From the NCBI GenBank assembly GCA_020636135.1, contig JACJYK010000001.1:544501-608500 (forward strand): a DNA stretch of 64,000 nucleotides, written 5' to 3'. The stretch is from Lewinellaceae bacterium. GTDB lineage: Bacteria > Bacteroidota > Bacteroidia > Chitinophagales > Saprospiraceae. Shown here piece after piece: positions 16,567 through 25,962 of the stretch. A program made the translations under genes and the position numbers. Each line of letters starts with the position of its first letter. The stretch's first letter is position 1. Under the pieces are notes generated by a model. That model saw nothing but the letters and a program-made list of their open reading frames with translations, was not told the origin of the DNA and searched no databases.

Positions 16567-18345
16567 ATGAAAATCAATAAATATCTGTTATACACGCTGT
16601 TGCTGGGAGGTACGATGCTAGTCCCCTCCTGTAGTGATAGCTTTCTGGACCAGCCGCCCCAGGGGTCTTATTCTGCGGCTTCGCTGGCAAACTTGAAAGG
16701 CATCGAAGGCCTTTTGCTGGGAGCCTACTCCAACCTGGACGGTTCCTGGTTTGAAGACTGGGGTAACAACCACTTCAACCAGCACGGTGGTGCATCCAAC
16801 TGGGTACTGGGAAGTATCCGTGGTGCAGATGCCTACAAAGGGACAGAACCTTCTGACGGTGTTGACATCAACCCGATCGAACGCCACGAAGTAACCCCTG
16901 CTAACGGGATCATCCGGGAGAAATGGGTAGGCAGTTACGACGGTATTGGCCGGGTCAATGAAACCATGCGGGTATTGGCTGAAGCAACAGATCTTGCTGA
17001 TGCTGACCGGGCACGCATCTCGGGAGAATGCCGCTTCCTGCGTGGCCATTACCACTTTGAGGCTGTCAAGGTATTTGGAAATGCACCTTATGTGGATGAA
17101 ACCGTTACTGATTTTCCTGCCGTGAAAAATGATCACATGATCTGGTCGGAAATTGAAGATGATTTCAAATATGCATACGATAACCTGCCAGGCACACAGA
17201 CTGCACCGGGCCGCGCCAATAAATGGGCTGCTGCTTCCTATCTGGCAAAAGTGTACATGTATCAGGGTAAATGGTCTGATGCCAAAGCATTGTATGATCA
17301 GATCATCGCCAATGGTACCACTGCAGCCGGTGCTAAATATGCATTGAACGCGAATTACTACGATAACTTTGCTTCAGAAAAGGAAAACGGCAACACCGAG
17401 TCCATCTTCGCTTTCGAAGCATCTGCTTACGATGGTTCCATCGCCAACGGTAACTACGAAAACACGCTGAACGTACCACACGGTAGCGCTGCAAGAACCT
17501 CTTGCTGCGGATTCTTCCAGCCTTCTCAGTTCCTGGTGAACTCCTTCAAGACGGTTAATGGTCTGCCAATGTTGGATAACTTCAACGATGTTGATGTTAA
17601 ATCTGACGAAGGTCTTTCTTCTGACGATCCGTTTACTCCGGATGCGGGTGAATTTGATCCCCGGTTGGATCACACCGTAGGTCGTCGCGGTATCCAGTAC
17701 CTCGATTGGGGACCGCACCCTGGTACATTATGGATCCGCCAGGTACAGAACGGTGGACCATACTCTCCGAAGAAGAATGTCCCTTCCTATGCAGAATTTG
17801 ACAACGGTCTTGGAGGCGTTATTGACTGGGGATTTGTATCCACATCTCAGAATGTGCAGATCATCCGGTATGGGGACGTCCTCCTTCTTGCTGCAGAAGC
17901 AGAAGCTGAATTGGGCAACACAGCAAAAGCACTGGAATACGTCAATATAGTTCGTAACCGTGCAGCTAGTCCGGAAAGTGTTGTGAAATTTGCAGACGGT
18001 ACCCCTTGTGCCAACTACAATGTTCAACCTTACGCTTCTTTCGGAAGCCAGGCAGAAGCCATCAAAGCCGTACGCTTTGAGCGCATGCTGGAGTTGGGTA
18101 TGGAAGGTCAGCGTTTCTTTGACCTGACCCGTTGGGATAATTTGTCGAAAGCCGGTAAAACGGCCGTATCTTTCGATGTTGTAGCTTACCTGAATGCTTA
18201 TCTGTCACACGAGCAGATCAAGCGTATTCACCTCGCGGGAGCAGTCTTCACCGAGAAATACAAATTAATTCCGATTCCGGAATCCGTCATCACTCAGAGC
18301 ACGGTAAACGGAGTACGTAATATCGAGCAAAACCCTGGTTTCTAA
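16567..18345 (+). CDS. SusD/RagB family nutrient-binding outer-membrane lipoprotein
   Basis: A 592-residue surface lipoprotein, partner of SusC 20 bases upstream. The signal MKINKYLLYTLLLGGTMLVP ends at a lipobox with Cys22 (VPSC). The SusD N-terminal helical region follows (SFLDQPPQGSYSAASLANL, GIEGLLLGAYSNLDG), with TPR-like helices (RFLRGHYHFEAVKVFGNAPY) and the conserved C-terminal segment RFERMLELGMEGQRFFDLTRW and final IPIPESVITQS. The glycan bound is not predictable from sequence. A strong terminator follows at 18368. Confidence 0.96.
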   Translation: MKINKYLLYTLLLGGTMLVPSCSDSFLDQPPQGSYSAASLANLKGIEGLLLGAYSNLDGSWFEDWGNNHFNQHGGASNWVLGSIRGADAYKGTEPSDGVDINPIERHEVTPANGIIREKWVGSYDGIGRVNETMRVLAEATDLADADRARISGECRFLRGHYHFEAVKVFGNAPYVDETVTDFPAVKNDHMIWSEIEDDFKYAYDNLPGTQTAPGRANKWAAASYLAKVYMYQGKWSDAKALYDQIIANGTTAAGAKYALNANYYDNFASEKENGNTESIFAFEASAYDGSIANGNYENTLNVPHGSAARTSCCGFFQPSQFLVNSFKTVNGLPMLDNFNDVDVKSDEGLSSDDPFTPDAGEFDPRLDHTVGRRGIQYLDWGPHPGTLWIRQVQNGGPYSPKKNVPSYAEFDNGLGGVIDWGFVSTSQNVQIIRYGDVLLLAAEAEAELGNTAKALEYVNIVRNRAASPESVVKFADGTPCANYNVQPYASFGSQAEAIKAVRFERMLELGMEGQRFFDLTRWDNLSKAGKTAVSFDVVAYLNAYLSHEQIKRIHLAGAVFTEKYKLIPIPESVITQSTVNGVRNIEQNPGF

Positions 18346-18367
18346 CCATATACGTTTAAATCGAATG

Positions 18368-18406
18368 AAGGAGACTACTGCAAACAGTGGTCTCCTTTGT
18401 TTTTTA
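18368..18406 (+). terminator. intrinsic terminator after susD
   Basis: A 13-base stem (aaggagactactg / cagtggtctcctt, one G-T wobble) with the four-base loop caaa, followed by tgtttttt. It lies 22 bases after the susD stop, so the SusCD transcript likely ends here and the FG-GAP gene has its own start. Confidence 0.88.
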
Positions 18407-18534
18407 GTCAATGAGTTAAATCATATTTCACGGATTTGGCAGTACTGGGAATTTTAGACACTTTGCACAACGTTTTCCTGGAAACAACGAAAGAAGTTGT
18501 TACCTCCTAATGAACACTTTTAAACGGATAGTCT

Positions 18535-21500
18535 ATGTACCGTTACACATTATTTGTTACCCTCCTCATCCTAATGTTATTTGCATGCACCCAATCACCG
18601 GATCATTTGTTTCGTGAGATTCCCCCTTCCCGATCCGGGGTTAAATTCGTTAATAAGGTAGAGGAGACCGATGAACTGAACATCCTCAAACTGGAATACT
18701 TCTATAATGGAGGTGGTGTGGCAGTTGGAGATTTTAACCGGGATGGCTTGCCGGATCTGTATTTCACAGCCAATCTCGCCGACAACCACCTGTACCTCAA
18801 TCAGGGCAACTTAAAATTTAAAGATGTGACTGCAGAGGCCGGTGTAGCAGGTGAGCAGCGCTGGAAATCCGGAGTCGCTGTGGTAGACATCAACGGGGAT
18901 GGTTGGCTGGATATTTACGTTTGTGCGACCATAGCCGGGGATACCCTTTACCGCCGGAATCTGTTTTTCATCAATCAGGGGCTGGATGAAAAAGGAATAC
19001 CCACCTTCATCGATAAAGCAGCGGAAATGGGCGTGGACAATCCCAGCTATTCATCCAATGCACTTTTCCTGGATTATGACCGGGACGGAGACCTGGACCT
19101 CTACATCCTGACCAATGCAAAACAACACAATATACCCGTTGTGTACCGGGAGAAGGTGAACGATGGCACCGCCGATAATACGGACATCCTGATGCGCAAC
19201 AATGGTGACGGAACCTTTACCGACGTTTCCAAAGAAGCCGGTATCCGCTTCGAAGGATTTGGACTGGGTGTTGCCACCTGCGATATCAATAAAGATGGCT
19301 GGCCCGATATCTATGTCGGCAATGACTACCTGTCGAATGACATACTCTATCTCAACAAAGGCGGGAAATTTGAAAATGTCATCGATCAGATGATCAAACA
19401 TCAGTCCCGCTTTTCCATGGGCAACGACATCGCGGACATCAACAATGATGGCGAAGTTGACATCATCACCCTGGATATGCTGCCTGAAGACAACCTCCGC
19501 AAAAAAACGGTAATGGGTGGCAATGGCTATATCAACTACATCAACGACCGTCGCTATGGTTATACCCACCAGTACACACGCAACATGCTGCAGATCAATA
19601 ATGGCGATGGGACTTTCAGCGAGATCGGCATGCTTGCCGGTGTCTACCAGACGGAATGGAGCTGGTCACCCTTGTTTGTGGACCTGGATAACGACGGTTA
19701 TCGGGATCTGCTCATTACCAACGGCTTCCCCAAAGATGTTACCGATAAGGATTTTGTCAACTTCCGGCAAAACTTCGGATCATACACCGATCAGAAAACA
19801 TTGCTCAGTGAAGTGCCATCTGTAAAGGTGAAAAATTACATCTACCGGAACGATGGGGATCTGACCTTCACCAATGTCAGTGAAGCCTGGGGTATCGATA
19901 ACGTTTCATTCTCCAATGGAGCCGCCTTTGTGGATCTGGATGACGACGGTGACCTTGACTATGTGGTAAACAACATCAATGATCCCGCATCCATCTACGA
20001 AAACACCTTGTATAATGGCAAAAAGGATCTGGATACGCTCAATCATTACCTTGAGATCCAGTTGAAGGGGAACGTTAAGAATACCCTGGCACTGGGTACC
20101 AAATTGTGGATTAAATACGGCACCGGCCAATTGCAATACCACGACCATTCCATCTACCGGGGCTACATTTCGTCCGTCGACCCGATTGTTCATTTTGGCC
20201 TGGGTCGCGTCAATTCCGTTGACTCTCTGCTGGTGCAGTGGCCGGATGGCAAAGCGCAGCTTATGCTGGATGTGCCGGTGAATCAGCGACTGGAACTGGA
20301 TCAGGATCAGGGACAGGATCTATCCATGGTTGCCTTACACCCACCCACGCATGTGCCCCATTTATTTACCAGGATCAACGGTGATTTGAATATTAACTAC
20401 CAACAGCCGATGTATGATTTTATTGATTACAACATCCAGCGCAACATACCTCATAAATTTACAGAGAACAGTCCGGGGCTGGCCATCGGCGATGTAAATG
20501 GTGATGGCCGGGAAGACTTCATTATGGGAAATTACAAGAATCAGGATATTGTACTCTTTAAGCAAGGCGTAAATGGCACCTTTGCCGAGCAGGTACTGAT
20601 TGCCGGCAAGGAAAAGCCGGAAGTGGATGAAGGTCTTTTACTGCTTGATGTCGACGGAGACCGCGATCTCGACCTTTATGTGGTAAGTGGAGGATTTGCG
20701 GATTCGGTTGGGCATGATCATTATCGTGATCGGTTGTATTTCAACGATGGTAAAGGCACATTCACGGAAAGGAAAGATGCGCTGCCTGCTCTGGCTTCCA
20801 ATGGGATCGTTGTCCGGGCAGCAGACATGGATGGTGATGGCGATCTCGATCTTTTTGTTGGTGCGCGCGTATTACCAGGTAGCTACCCCATGTCTGACCG
20901 TTCCTATTTGCTGGAAAATGATCATGGTGTCTATACCGATGCGACTGAAAAATGGGCTCCTGAAATTGCTCAGGTCGGAATGGTTACCGACGCCATCTGG
21001 TCTGATTACAACGGAGATCACATTCCGGACCTGATGGTGGTAGGAGAGTTTATGCCCGTCCAGATATTCCGAAACAACGGACAAAAATTAGAGAAGGTGA
21101 ACGGTACCGGCCTTGAATCGTACAGTGGCTGGTGGAACAGCATCGTCAGTGGTGATTTCGACCGTGATGGTGATATGGATTATGCGGTGGGCAACCTGGG
21201 TGATAACAATACCTATCATGTCTCAGCGGATCACCCGTTGAAGGCTTTTGCCCTCGATATTGATAACAACAACAGTCAGGATGTCATTCTGGCTTGTTAT
21301 CTGAAAATGCCTGACGGTCATTATGATCTTTGTCCGGTCAACCAATGGGAAGAGTTGTTCTCCCAGAGCCCCGTATTCCGCAAACGGTTTTCATACCACC
21401 GGGAATTTGGGATGGCTACCATTGACTCGATACTGACCCCGGATGAGCGTGCCCGCGCCGTTGAGCGGGAGACCAATTATGTCCTTTCCTCGATCCTGAT

Positions 21501-22059
21501 CAACCAGGGCGACGGCACCTTTAAGGTGGAGGCTATGCCCCTGTTGGCACAGGTAGCGCCCGTAAATGGCATGGTCGTTTACGATGTGAATGAAGACGCG
21601 ATACCGGATCTCGTCCTGGTAGGAAATGACTATGCCAATGAAGTCTTTTCGGGTACTATGGATGCCATGAGTGGATTAGTCCTGCTGGGCAGAGGAGATG
21701 GTCATTTTGATGCCGTCGTTGGCGATTGTGGTTTCCGTGTCCCGGGAGACGCCAAAGCACTGGGCCTCCTGTCGACCAATACCGAAGATGTTTTTATCGC
21801 CACCCAAAATAAAGACAGCGTATTGGTATTTGCCACGTCCCGTAAGCCGGAGACTGTAAAGATTTTTTCTCCGGCGGCTGATGATGTATCTGCTTTGATC
21901 ACTTACAGTGATGGAGCCGCGCAGCGGGTAGAATTCAGCTATGGCGCCGGATATCTGTCTCAGTCCAGCCGTCGACTGCGAATCACCCCGACGATGCGAA
22001 AGATTGAAATAACCAATCGCAAAGGCGAAACCAGGCAGGTTTTTGGTGATAGTCAATAA
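18535..22059 (+). CDS. giant FG-GAP/VCBS-repeat lipoprotein with ASPIC/UnbV domain
   Basis: An 1174-residue surface lipoprotein; the signal MYRYTLFVTLLILMLF ends at Cys18 (LFACTQ). It contains many FG-GAP repeats with calcium-binding DxDxDG-like loops (GDFNRDGLPDLYF, VDINGDGWLDIYV, LDYDRDGDLDLYI, CDINKDGWPDIYV, VDLDDDGDLDYVV, MDGDGDLDLFV), which together would fold as one or two beta-propellers. An ASPIC/UnbV domain lies at about residues 510-580 (ALGTKLWIKYGTGQLQYHDH, HFGLGRVNSVDSLLVQWPDG). Such proteins are common beside SusCD pairs in Saprospiria and other Bacteroidota, where they may help bind or process the nutrient at the surface; this is inference. It has its own terminator at 22075. 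Confidence 0.92.
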   Translation: MYRYTLFVTLLILMLFACTQSPDHLFREIPPSRSGVKFVNKVEETDELNILKLEYFYNGGGVAVGDFNRDGLPDLYFTANLADNHLYLNQGNLKFKDVTAEAGVAGEQRWKSGVAVVDINGDGWLDIYVCATIAGDTLYRRNLFFINQGLDEKGIPTFIDKAAEMGVDNPSYSSNALFLDYDRDGDLDLYILTNAKQHNIPVVYREKVNDGTADNTDILMRNNGDGTFTDVSKEAGIRFEGFGLGVATCDINKDGWPDIYVGNDYLSNDILYLNKGGKFENVIDQMIKHQSRFSMGNDIADINNDGEVDIITLDMLPEDNLRKKTVMGGNGYINYINDRRYGYTHQYTRNMLQINNGDGTFSEIGMLAGVYQTEWSWSPLFVDLDNDGYRDLLITNGFPKDVTDKDFVNFRQNFGSYTDQKTLLSEVPSVKVKNYIYRNDGDLTFTNVSEAWGIDNVSFSNGAAFVDLDDDGDLDYVVNNINDPASIYENTLYNGKKDLDTLNHYLEIQLKGNVKNTLALGTKLWIKYGTGQLQYHDHSIYRGYISSVDPIVHFGLGRVNSVDSLLVQWPDGKAQLMLDVPVNQRLELDQDQGQDLSMVALHPPTHVPHLFTRINGDLNINYQQPMYDFIDYNIQRNIPHKFTENSPGLAIGDVNGDGREDFIMGNYKNQDIVLFKQGVNGTFAEQVLIAGKEKPEVDEGLLLLDVDGDRDLDLYVVSGGFADSVGHDHYRDRLYFNDGKGTFTERKDALPALASNGIVVRAADMDGDGDLDLFVGARVLPGSYPMSDRSYLLENDHGVYTDATEKWAPEIAQVGMVTDAIWSDYNGDHIPDLMVVGEFMPVQIFRNNGQKLEKVNGTGLESYSGWWNSIVSGDFDRDGDMDYAVGNLGDNNTYHVSADHPLKAFALDIDNNNSQDVILACYLKMPDGHYDLCPVNQWEELFSQSPVFRKRFSYHREFGMATIDSILTPDERARAVERETNYVLSSILINQGDGTFKVEAMPLLAQVAPVNGMVVYDVNEDAIPDLVLVGNDYANEVFSGTMDAMSGLVLLGRGDGHFDAVVGDCGFRVPGDAKALGLLSTNTEDVFIATQNKDSVLVFATSRKPETVKIFSPAADDVSALITYSDGAAQRVEFSYGAGYLSQSSRRLRITPTMRKIEITNRKGETRQVFGDSQ

Positions 22060-22074
22060 CCAGTCCCCACAATG

Positions 22075-22115
22075 AAAATGCCCGTGAGTGTTTACGAACC
22101 CACGGGCATTTTCTT
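22075..22115 (+). terminator. intrinsic terminator after the FG-GAP gene
   Basis: A perfect 12-base stem (aaaatgcccgtg / cacgggcatttt) around a 14-base loop, ending in tttt. The A-tract on the left side lets it act on the minus strand too, which suits the convergent head-GIN gene ending at 22165. Confidence 0.85.
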
Positions 22116-22164
22116 TAGTTAATCGGATGATTATTCCAGAAGTCGGGGAGGTATGAATGAATCC

Positions 22165-22887
22165 CTAAGACTTACTGCGTACTTTACCACTTCCGGTGAT
22201 GGCAGAATGAATGGAAGGAGATCCTTCATACAATACACTGCCGCTTCCGGTTACACTCACTTTAAGATCGTCCTTTACATCAACTTCACAATTGCCGGAA
22301 CCGGCAATGCCTACGGTGCAATGGTCAGTATTGAAGTCCAGTGCACGTACCGATCCACTACCACTGATGCTGATGTCGGTCGAACCTGCATGTCCGTTTA
22401 GCCGGATATTTCCGGATCCGGAAATGCTCATTTTGGCTTTGGAGGCCTGTAGATCCAGGTTGATGTCTCCGGAACCTGCTACGGACAAGGTGATGTCAGT
22501 GGTTTCGATTCCTTTTTCACTGATGATCGAGCCACTTCCGGCCACGGCAAGCTTGTCAATTTCCTTTAAAGTGATGTAAATGTCGACGGGTTCATGTCGC
22601 CGTACATTTTTATCAAACCGAATGTTCCAGGTTCCGCCTGAAACGTCGGTTTCAATATTATCGATGATGTTTTGTTGTCCTTTGATACGTATTTGCTGGC
22701 TATTGCCCTGCATAAGGTGGACGGTAGCCGAGATGGATAATCCCAGGGCATCTATTTCAGACAAGTTGAGGCTCTTTTCAACGACTGGCCCTTTCCCGCT
22801 GATTTGGCCCCTCCATCCTTGAGCTTGGGTGGAGATGAAACCCAAAAGAAGAATACTTAATAAGTGGATACGGTAAATCAATTTCAT
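22165..22887 (-). CDS. head-GIN domain protein (DUF2807), exported
   Basis: A 240-residue protein with a Sec signal peptide (MKLIYRIHLLSILLLGF, cut near TQAQ) and a single DUF2807 or 'head GIN' domain. The repeated short strands AGSGSI, AGSGDI, SGSGNI, SGSGSV, AGSGNC, TGSGSV and TGSGKV make the regular G-S-G turns of a parallel beta helix. The domain was named as a putative autotransporter adhesin head but no biochemical role is established. It stands alone, convergent with the FG-GAP gene and divergent from the antiporter. A second member, with lipobox, is at 31362. Confidence 0.88.
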   Translation of the reverse strand: MKLIYRIHLLSILLLGFISTQAQGWRGQISGKGPVVEKSLNLSEIDALGLSISATVHLMQGNSQQIRIKGQQNIIDNIETDVSGGTWNIRFDKNVRRHEPVDIYITLKEIDKLAVAGSGSIISEKGIETTDITLSVAGSGDINLDLQASKAKMSISGSGNIRLNGHAGSTDISISGSGSVRALDFNTDHCTVGIAGSGNCEVDVKDDLKVSVTGSGSVLYEGSPSIHSAITGSGKVRSKS

Positions 22888-23002
22888 AGCAATGGTTTTG
22901 CTATAGGACGTGATAGCCTGACAAAAGGTTGCATCCGAATGAAGAAAAGGATCAATTTATTAAGTTCTACCCTGATTAGGCAGTTAGGTTTATCTTTAGA
23001 CC

Positions 23003-24859
23003 ATGCTTGAACTCGCTGCAATTGTAATACTGGGAATTCTGGCCCAATGGTTCGCCTGGCGCTTCAGAGTGCCGGCCATTCTTCCACTGATCATTACCGG
23101 ATTGATTGTTGGTCCCGTTTCCACCCTATGGACCGCTACCGGCTCCAAGTGGATCGAGCCAATCTATAACGGGGATACCGGACTCTTTCCCGGAGAATCG
23201 CTTTTCTATTTCGTATCCCTGGCCATTGGGATCATCCTTTTTGAAGGTGGGATGACGCTCAAGCGCAAAGAGATCAAAGGCGTCGGATCGGCACTGATGC
23301 GGCTGATCATCATCGGTGCGATCGTCACATTTGTCGGTGGGGGCGTAGCAGCACATTTTCTGGTAGGTCTGAGCTGGAAAATTTCATTTCTTTTTGCCGG
23401 ACTGATCATTGTGACAGGGCCCACGGTCATCGCACCCATCCTGCGCAACATACCACTCACCAGAAATGTAGCTACCGTACTCAAGTGGGAGGGTATCCTG
23501 ATTGATCCCCTGGGTGCACTGGTGGCGGTGCTGGTGTTTGAGTTCATCGCATCGGGTGGAGAAGAGTTTACCCAGCATGCGCTGTTACAGTTTGGCAAGA
23601 TCATCACGATTGGCGTTCTGATCGGGTTGGTAGCAGCTTATTTTCTCTATTACATCATACGGCACCAGTGGTTGCCCCGGTATTTGTTGAATGTATTCAC
23701 CCTTGCCCTGGTACTGCTCGTTTTCGTGCTCAGTGATAAGCTGGCCTCTGAATCCGGCCTGCTTTCCGTCGTCGTCATGGGGATGGTCCTGGGCAATCTC
23801 GAGGTGCCTAATTTCAAGCAGATCCTGGATTTCAAGGAGTCACTGTCAATACTCCTCATATCGGTCCTGTTCATATTGCTGGCAGCCAATATTAATCTAG
23901 CGGACCTTTATTTGTTAGCAAATATTAACTGCCTGATGCTATTCCTGGTCGTCGTTCTGGTTCTGAGGCCCGTAGGTGTGTTCCTCAGTACACGGGGTAG
24001 TGAATTAAATTTTAGGGAGAAGGTTTTCATCTCCTGGGTGGGCCCCCGGGGCATCGTGGCCGCAGGAATAGCATCCTTGTTCGGCCTTCGTCTGTCTCTG
24101 GATGGGGTAGCCGAGGCACACTGGATCACCCCACTCGTGTTCATGATTGTCCTGGGAACAGTATTGGTCAATGCAACGACCGCCCGCTGGCTGGCGAAAG
24201 TCCTGAATGTCATCCAGGCCGCCTCCGATGGTATTCTGATGATCGGCTCTAACCTGGCTTCCCGGTTTCTAGCCCAATATTTAAATGAGCGCCAACGGCA
24301 TGTCATTCTTGTGGATAACAACGCCGTCAGTATTCAGGAGGCCAGAAAATCAGGATTGGAGGCCGTTCAGGCCAACATATTTACCGAGGATCTTAACGAC
24401 CACTTTGAGATGCTGGATATGGGATACCTGATGGCGATGACCTCCAACAGTCAACTGAATAAATTTGCCATCCAGTCCATGGCCTCCAGCTTTGGGGAAA
24501 ATGGGACATTTCAGCTCCCGCCATCCCAGGAGGTAAGGGAAGGGAAATGCGATCCTACCTCCCTGTTTGCCCCCTACGCGGATTTTGTTAGCCTGACAGA
24601 AGTGGTCCGTGATTATCCGGAATATCACGAGATTCCGGTCAGTGGAATTGATGGTACATTGGCTTTGACAAAAGCCATGCAGCCAGGCCTGCAGATACCT
24701 GTATTTTATCGGGATAAAATGAATAACCTGCGCATCTTTCCGGCTTCCGTGGATACACTGAGGCAGATGCCTGAACCTGTAAAACTGATCTACGTCGGAA
24801 AGAAATTAGAAGTACAGGCCCAGGAAACCAAACCAACGGTCGAAATCACACGGGATTGA
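23003..24859 (+). CDS. cation:proton antiporter (CPA1-like) with C-terminal nucleotide-binding region
   Basis: A 618-residue inner-membrane protein. About 12 membrane helices fill residues 1-410 (for example LAAIVILGILAQWFAWRF, FYFVSLAIGIILFEGG, FLFAGLIIVTGPTVIAPIL, ILIDPLGALVAVLVFEFIA, VFISWVGPRGIVAAGIASLF). TGPTVIAPI and GILIDPLGA are the discontinuous helix and ion-binding region of Na+/H+ antiporters. The C-terminal part starts ILMIGSNLASRFLAQYL, like the Rossmann strand of a TrkA_N/RCK domain, but the glycine pattern is incomplete. It probably controls sodium or potassium and pH homeostasis. A partial -7 box TATCTTTA lies at 22991. Confidence 0.9.
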   Translation: MLELAAIVILGILAQWFAWRFRVPAILPLIITGLIVGPVSTLWTATGSKWIEPIYNGDTGLFPGESLFYFVSLAIGIILFEGGMTLKRKEIKGVGSALMRLIIIGAIVTFVGGGVAAHFLVGLSWKISFLFAGLIIVTGPTVIAPILRNIPLTRNVATVLKWEGILIDPLGALVAVLVFEFIASGGEEFTQHALLQFGKIITIGVLIGLVAAYFLYYIIRHQWLPRYLLNVFTLALVLLVFVLSDKLASESGLLSVVVMGMVLGNLEVPNFKQILDFKESLSILLISVLFILLAANINLADLYLLANINCLMLFLVVVLVLRPVGVFLSTRGSELNFREKVFISWVGPRGIVAAGIASLFGLRLSLDGVAEAHWITPLVFMIVLGTVLVNATTARWLAKVLNVIQAASDGILMIGSNLASRFLAQYLNERQRHVILVDNNAVSIQEARKSGLEAVQANIFTEDLNDHFEMLDMGYLMAMTSNSQLNKFAIQSMASSFGENGTFQLPPSQEVREGKCDPTSLFAPYADFVSLTEVVRDYPEYHEIPVSGIDGTLALTKAMQPGLQIPVFYRDKMNNLRIFPASVDTLRQMPEPVKLIYVGKKLEVQAQETKPTVEITRD

Positions 24860-24934
24860 GTTCCCGGCTTCAATTTTTTGGAATGAAAGTATAAATTGCT
24901 GCTTTCTGATCTTCGATCAGGTTTAGCAACATGC

Positions 24935-24970
24935 TATCTTTGCGACGGTTATAAAACGATATAAGGAGGA
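24935..24970 (+). promoter_or_regulatory. -7 box TATCTTTG and strong ribosome binding site for the aldo/keto reductase
   Basis: TATCTTTG (24935-24942) matches TAnnTTTG exactly. AAGGAGGA (24963-24970) is a full Shine-Dalgarno sequence three bases before the ATG at 24974. Such strong sites are rare in this window, where most genes lack them. Confidence 0.6.
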
Positions 24971-24973
24971 GCC

Positions 24974-25945
24974 ATGAAATACAGGAGGTTTGGTCGTTCA
25001 GACTGGAAAGTAAGTGAAGTCGGATATGGTATGTGGGGTTTGGCCGGATGGACCAATACCGATAAGATGGAAGTGGGTAAGGCATTGGACCGGGCCGTAG
25101 AACTTGGCTGTAACTTCTTTGATACAGCCTGGGCTTATGGCGACGGGGTAAGTGAAAATATCCTGCGGGATTTGGTAAGACGTCATCCGGACAAATCTCT
25201 TTATGCAGCCACTAAAGTACCGCCGAAAGACCGGCACTGGCCACCAGTCAAGGGCTGTTCAATCCAGCAGGTATTTCCTGCAGATTACATTCGCGACTAC
25301 ACCGAAAAGAGTTTGAAGAATCTTGGCTTGGAAACCATCGATCTTCTTCAGTTACATGTATGGGAAGATGCCTGGACCGATAACGACGACTGGAAAGAAG
25401 TTGTTGATGAGCTTAAGGAACAGGGCAAGATCAGGGCATTTGGGTTAAGCCTGAACCGTTGGGAACCGGAAAATGGCATGCAGGCGATCCGCACCGGACT
25501 GATCGATGCCGTTCAGGTCATTTACAACATTTTTGATCAGAATCCGGAAGATGAGTTGTTCCCCTTGTGCCGGCAGGAGGATGTTGGTGTTATAGCGCGG
25601 GTCCCGTTTGATGAAGGTGGACTAATCGGCCACCTGACCAAAGAAACCCGGTTCCCGGACAATGACTGGAGAGCAGGCTATTTTTGCGAGGAGAACCTGA
25701 TCCCGACGGTAGAGCGGGCTGACGCGTTGAAACCGCTCGTGCCGGCGGACAGTAATCTTCCCGAAATGAGCATGCGGTTCATTTTAAGCAACCCGGATGT
25801 GTCTACGATCATACCTGGGATGCGCCAGGTCAAACATGTAGACGCCAATATGCACACATCTGACCTGGGACCCTTGCCGAAACAACAGCTGGAAGCGTTG
25901 CGCCCACATCGCTGGGAACGCAGACCTACTGCCTGGTCAATGTGA
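24974..25945 (+). CDS. aldo/keto reductase
   Basis: A 323-residue NADPH-dependent TIM-barrel oxidoreductase. The catalytic tetrad is visible: Asp50 and Tyr55 (FFDTAWAYGDG), Lys81 (AATKVPP) and His128 (LLQLHVW). The C-terminal part carries the cofactor region IIPGMRQVKHVDANM. Such enzymes reduce aldehydes or ketones of sugars and other small molecules; the substrate is not evident. The SulP transporter begins 17 bases downstream and is likely co-transcribed. Confidence 0.95.
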   Translation: MKYRRFGRSDWKVSEVGYGMWGLAGWTNTDKMEVGKALDRAVELGCNFFDTAWAYGDGVSENILRDLVRRHPDKSLYAATKVPPKDRHWPPVKGCSIQQVFPADYIRDYTEKSLKNLGLETIDLLQLHVWEDAWTDNDDWKEVVDELKEQGKIRAFGLSLNRWEPENGMQAIRTGLIDAVQVIYNIFDQNPEDELFPLCRQEDVGVIARVPFDEGGLIGHLTKETRFPDNDWRAGYFCEENLIPTVERADALKPLVPADSNLPEMSMRFILSNPDVSTIIPGMRQVKHVDANMHTSDLGPLPKQQLEALRPHRWERRPTAWSM

Positions 25946-25962
25946 TCTCATAAATTGAATGT

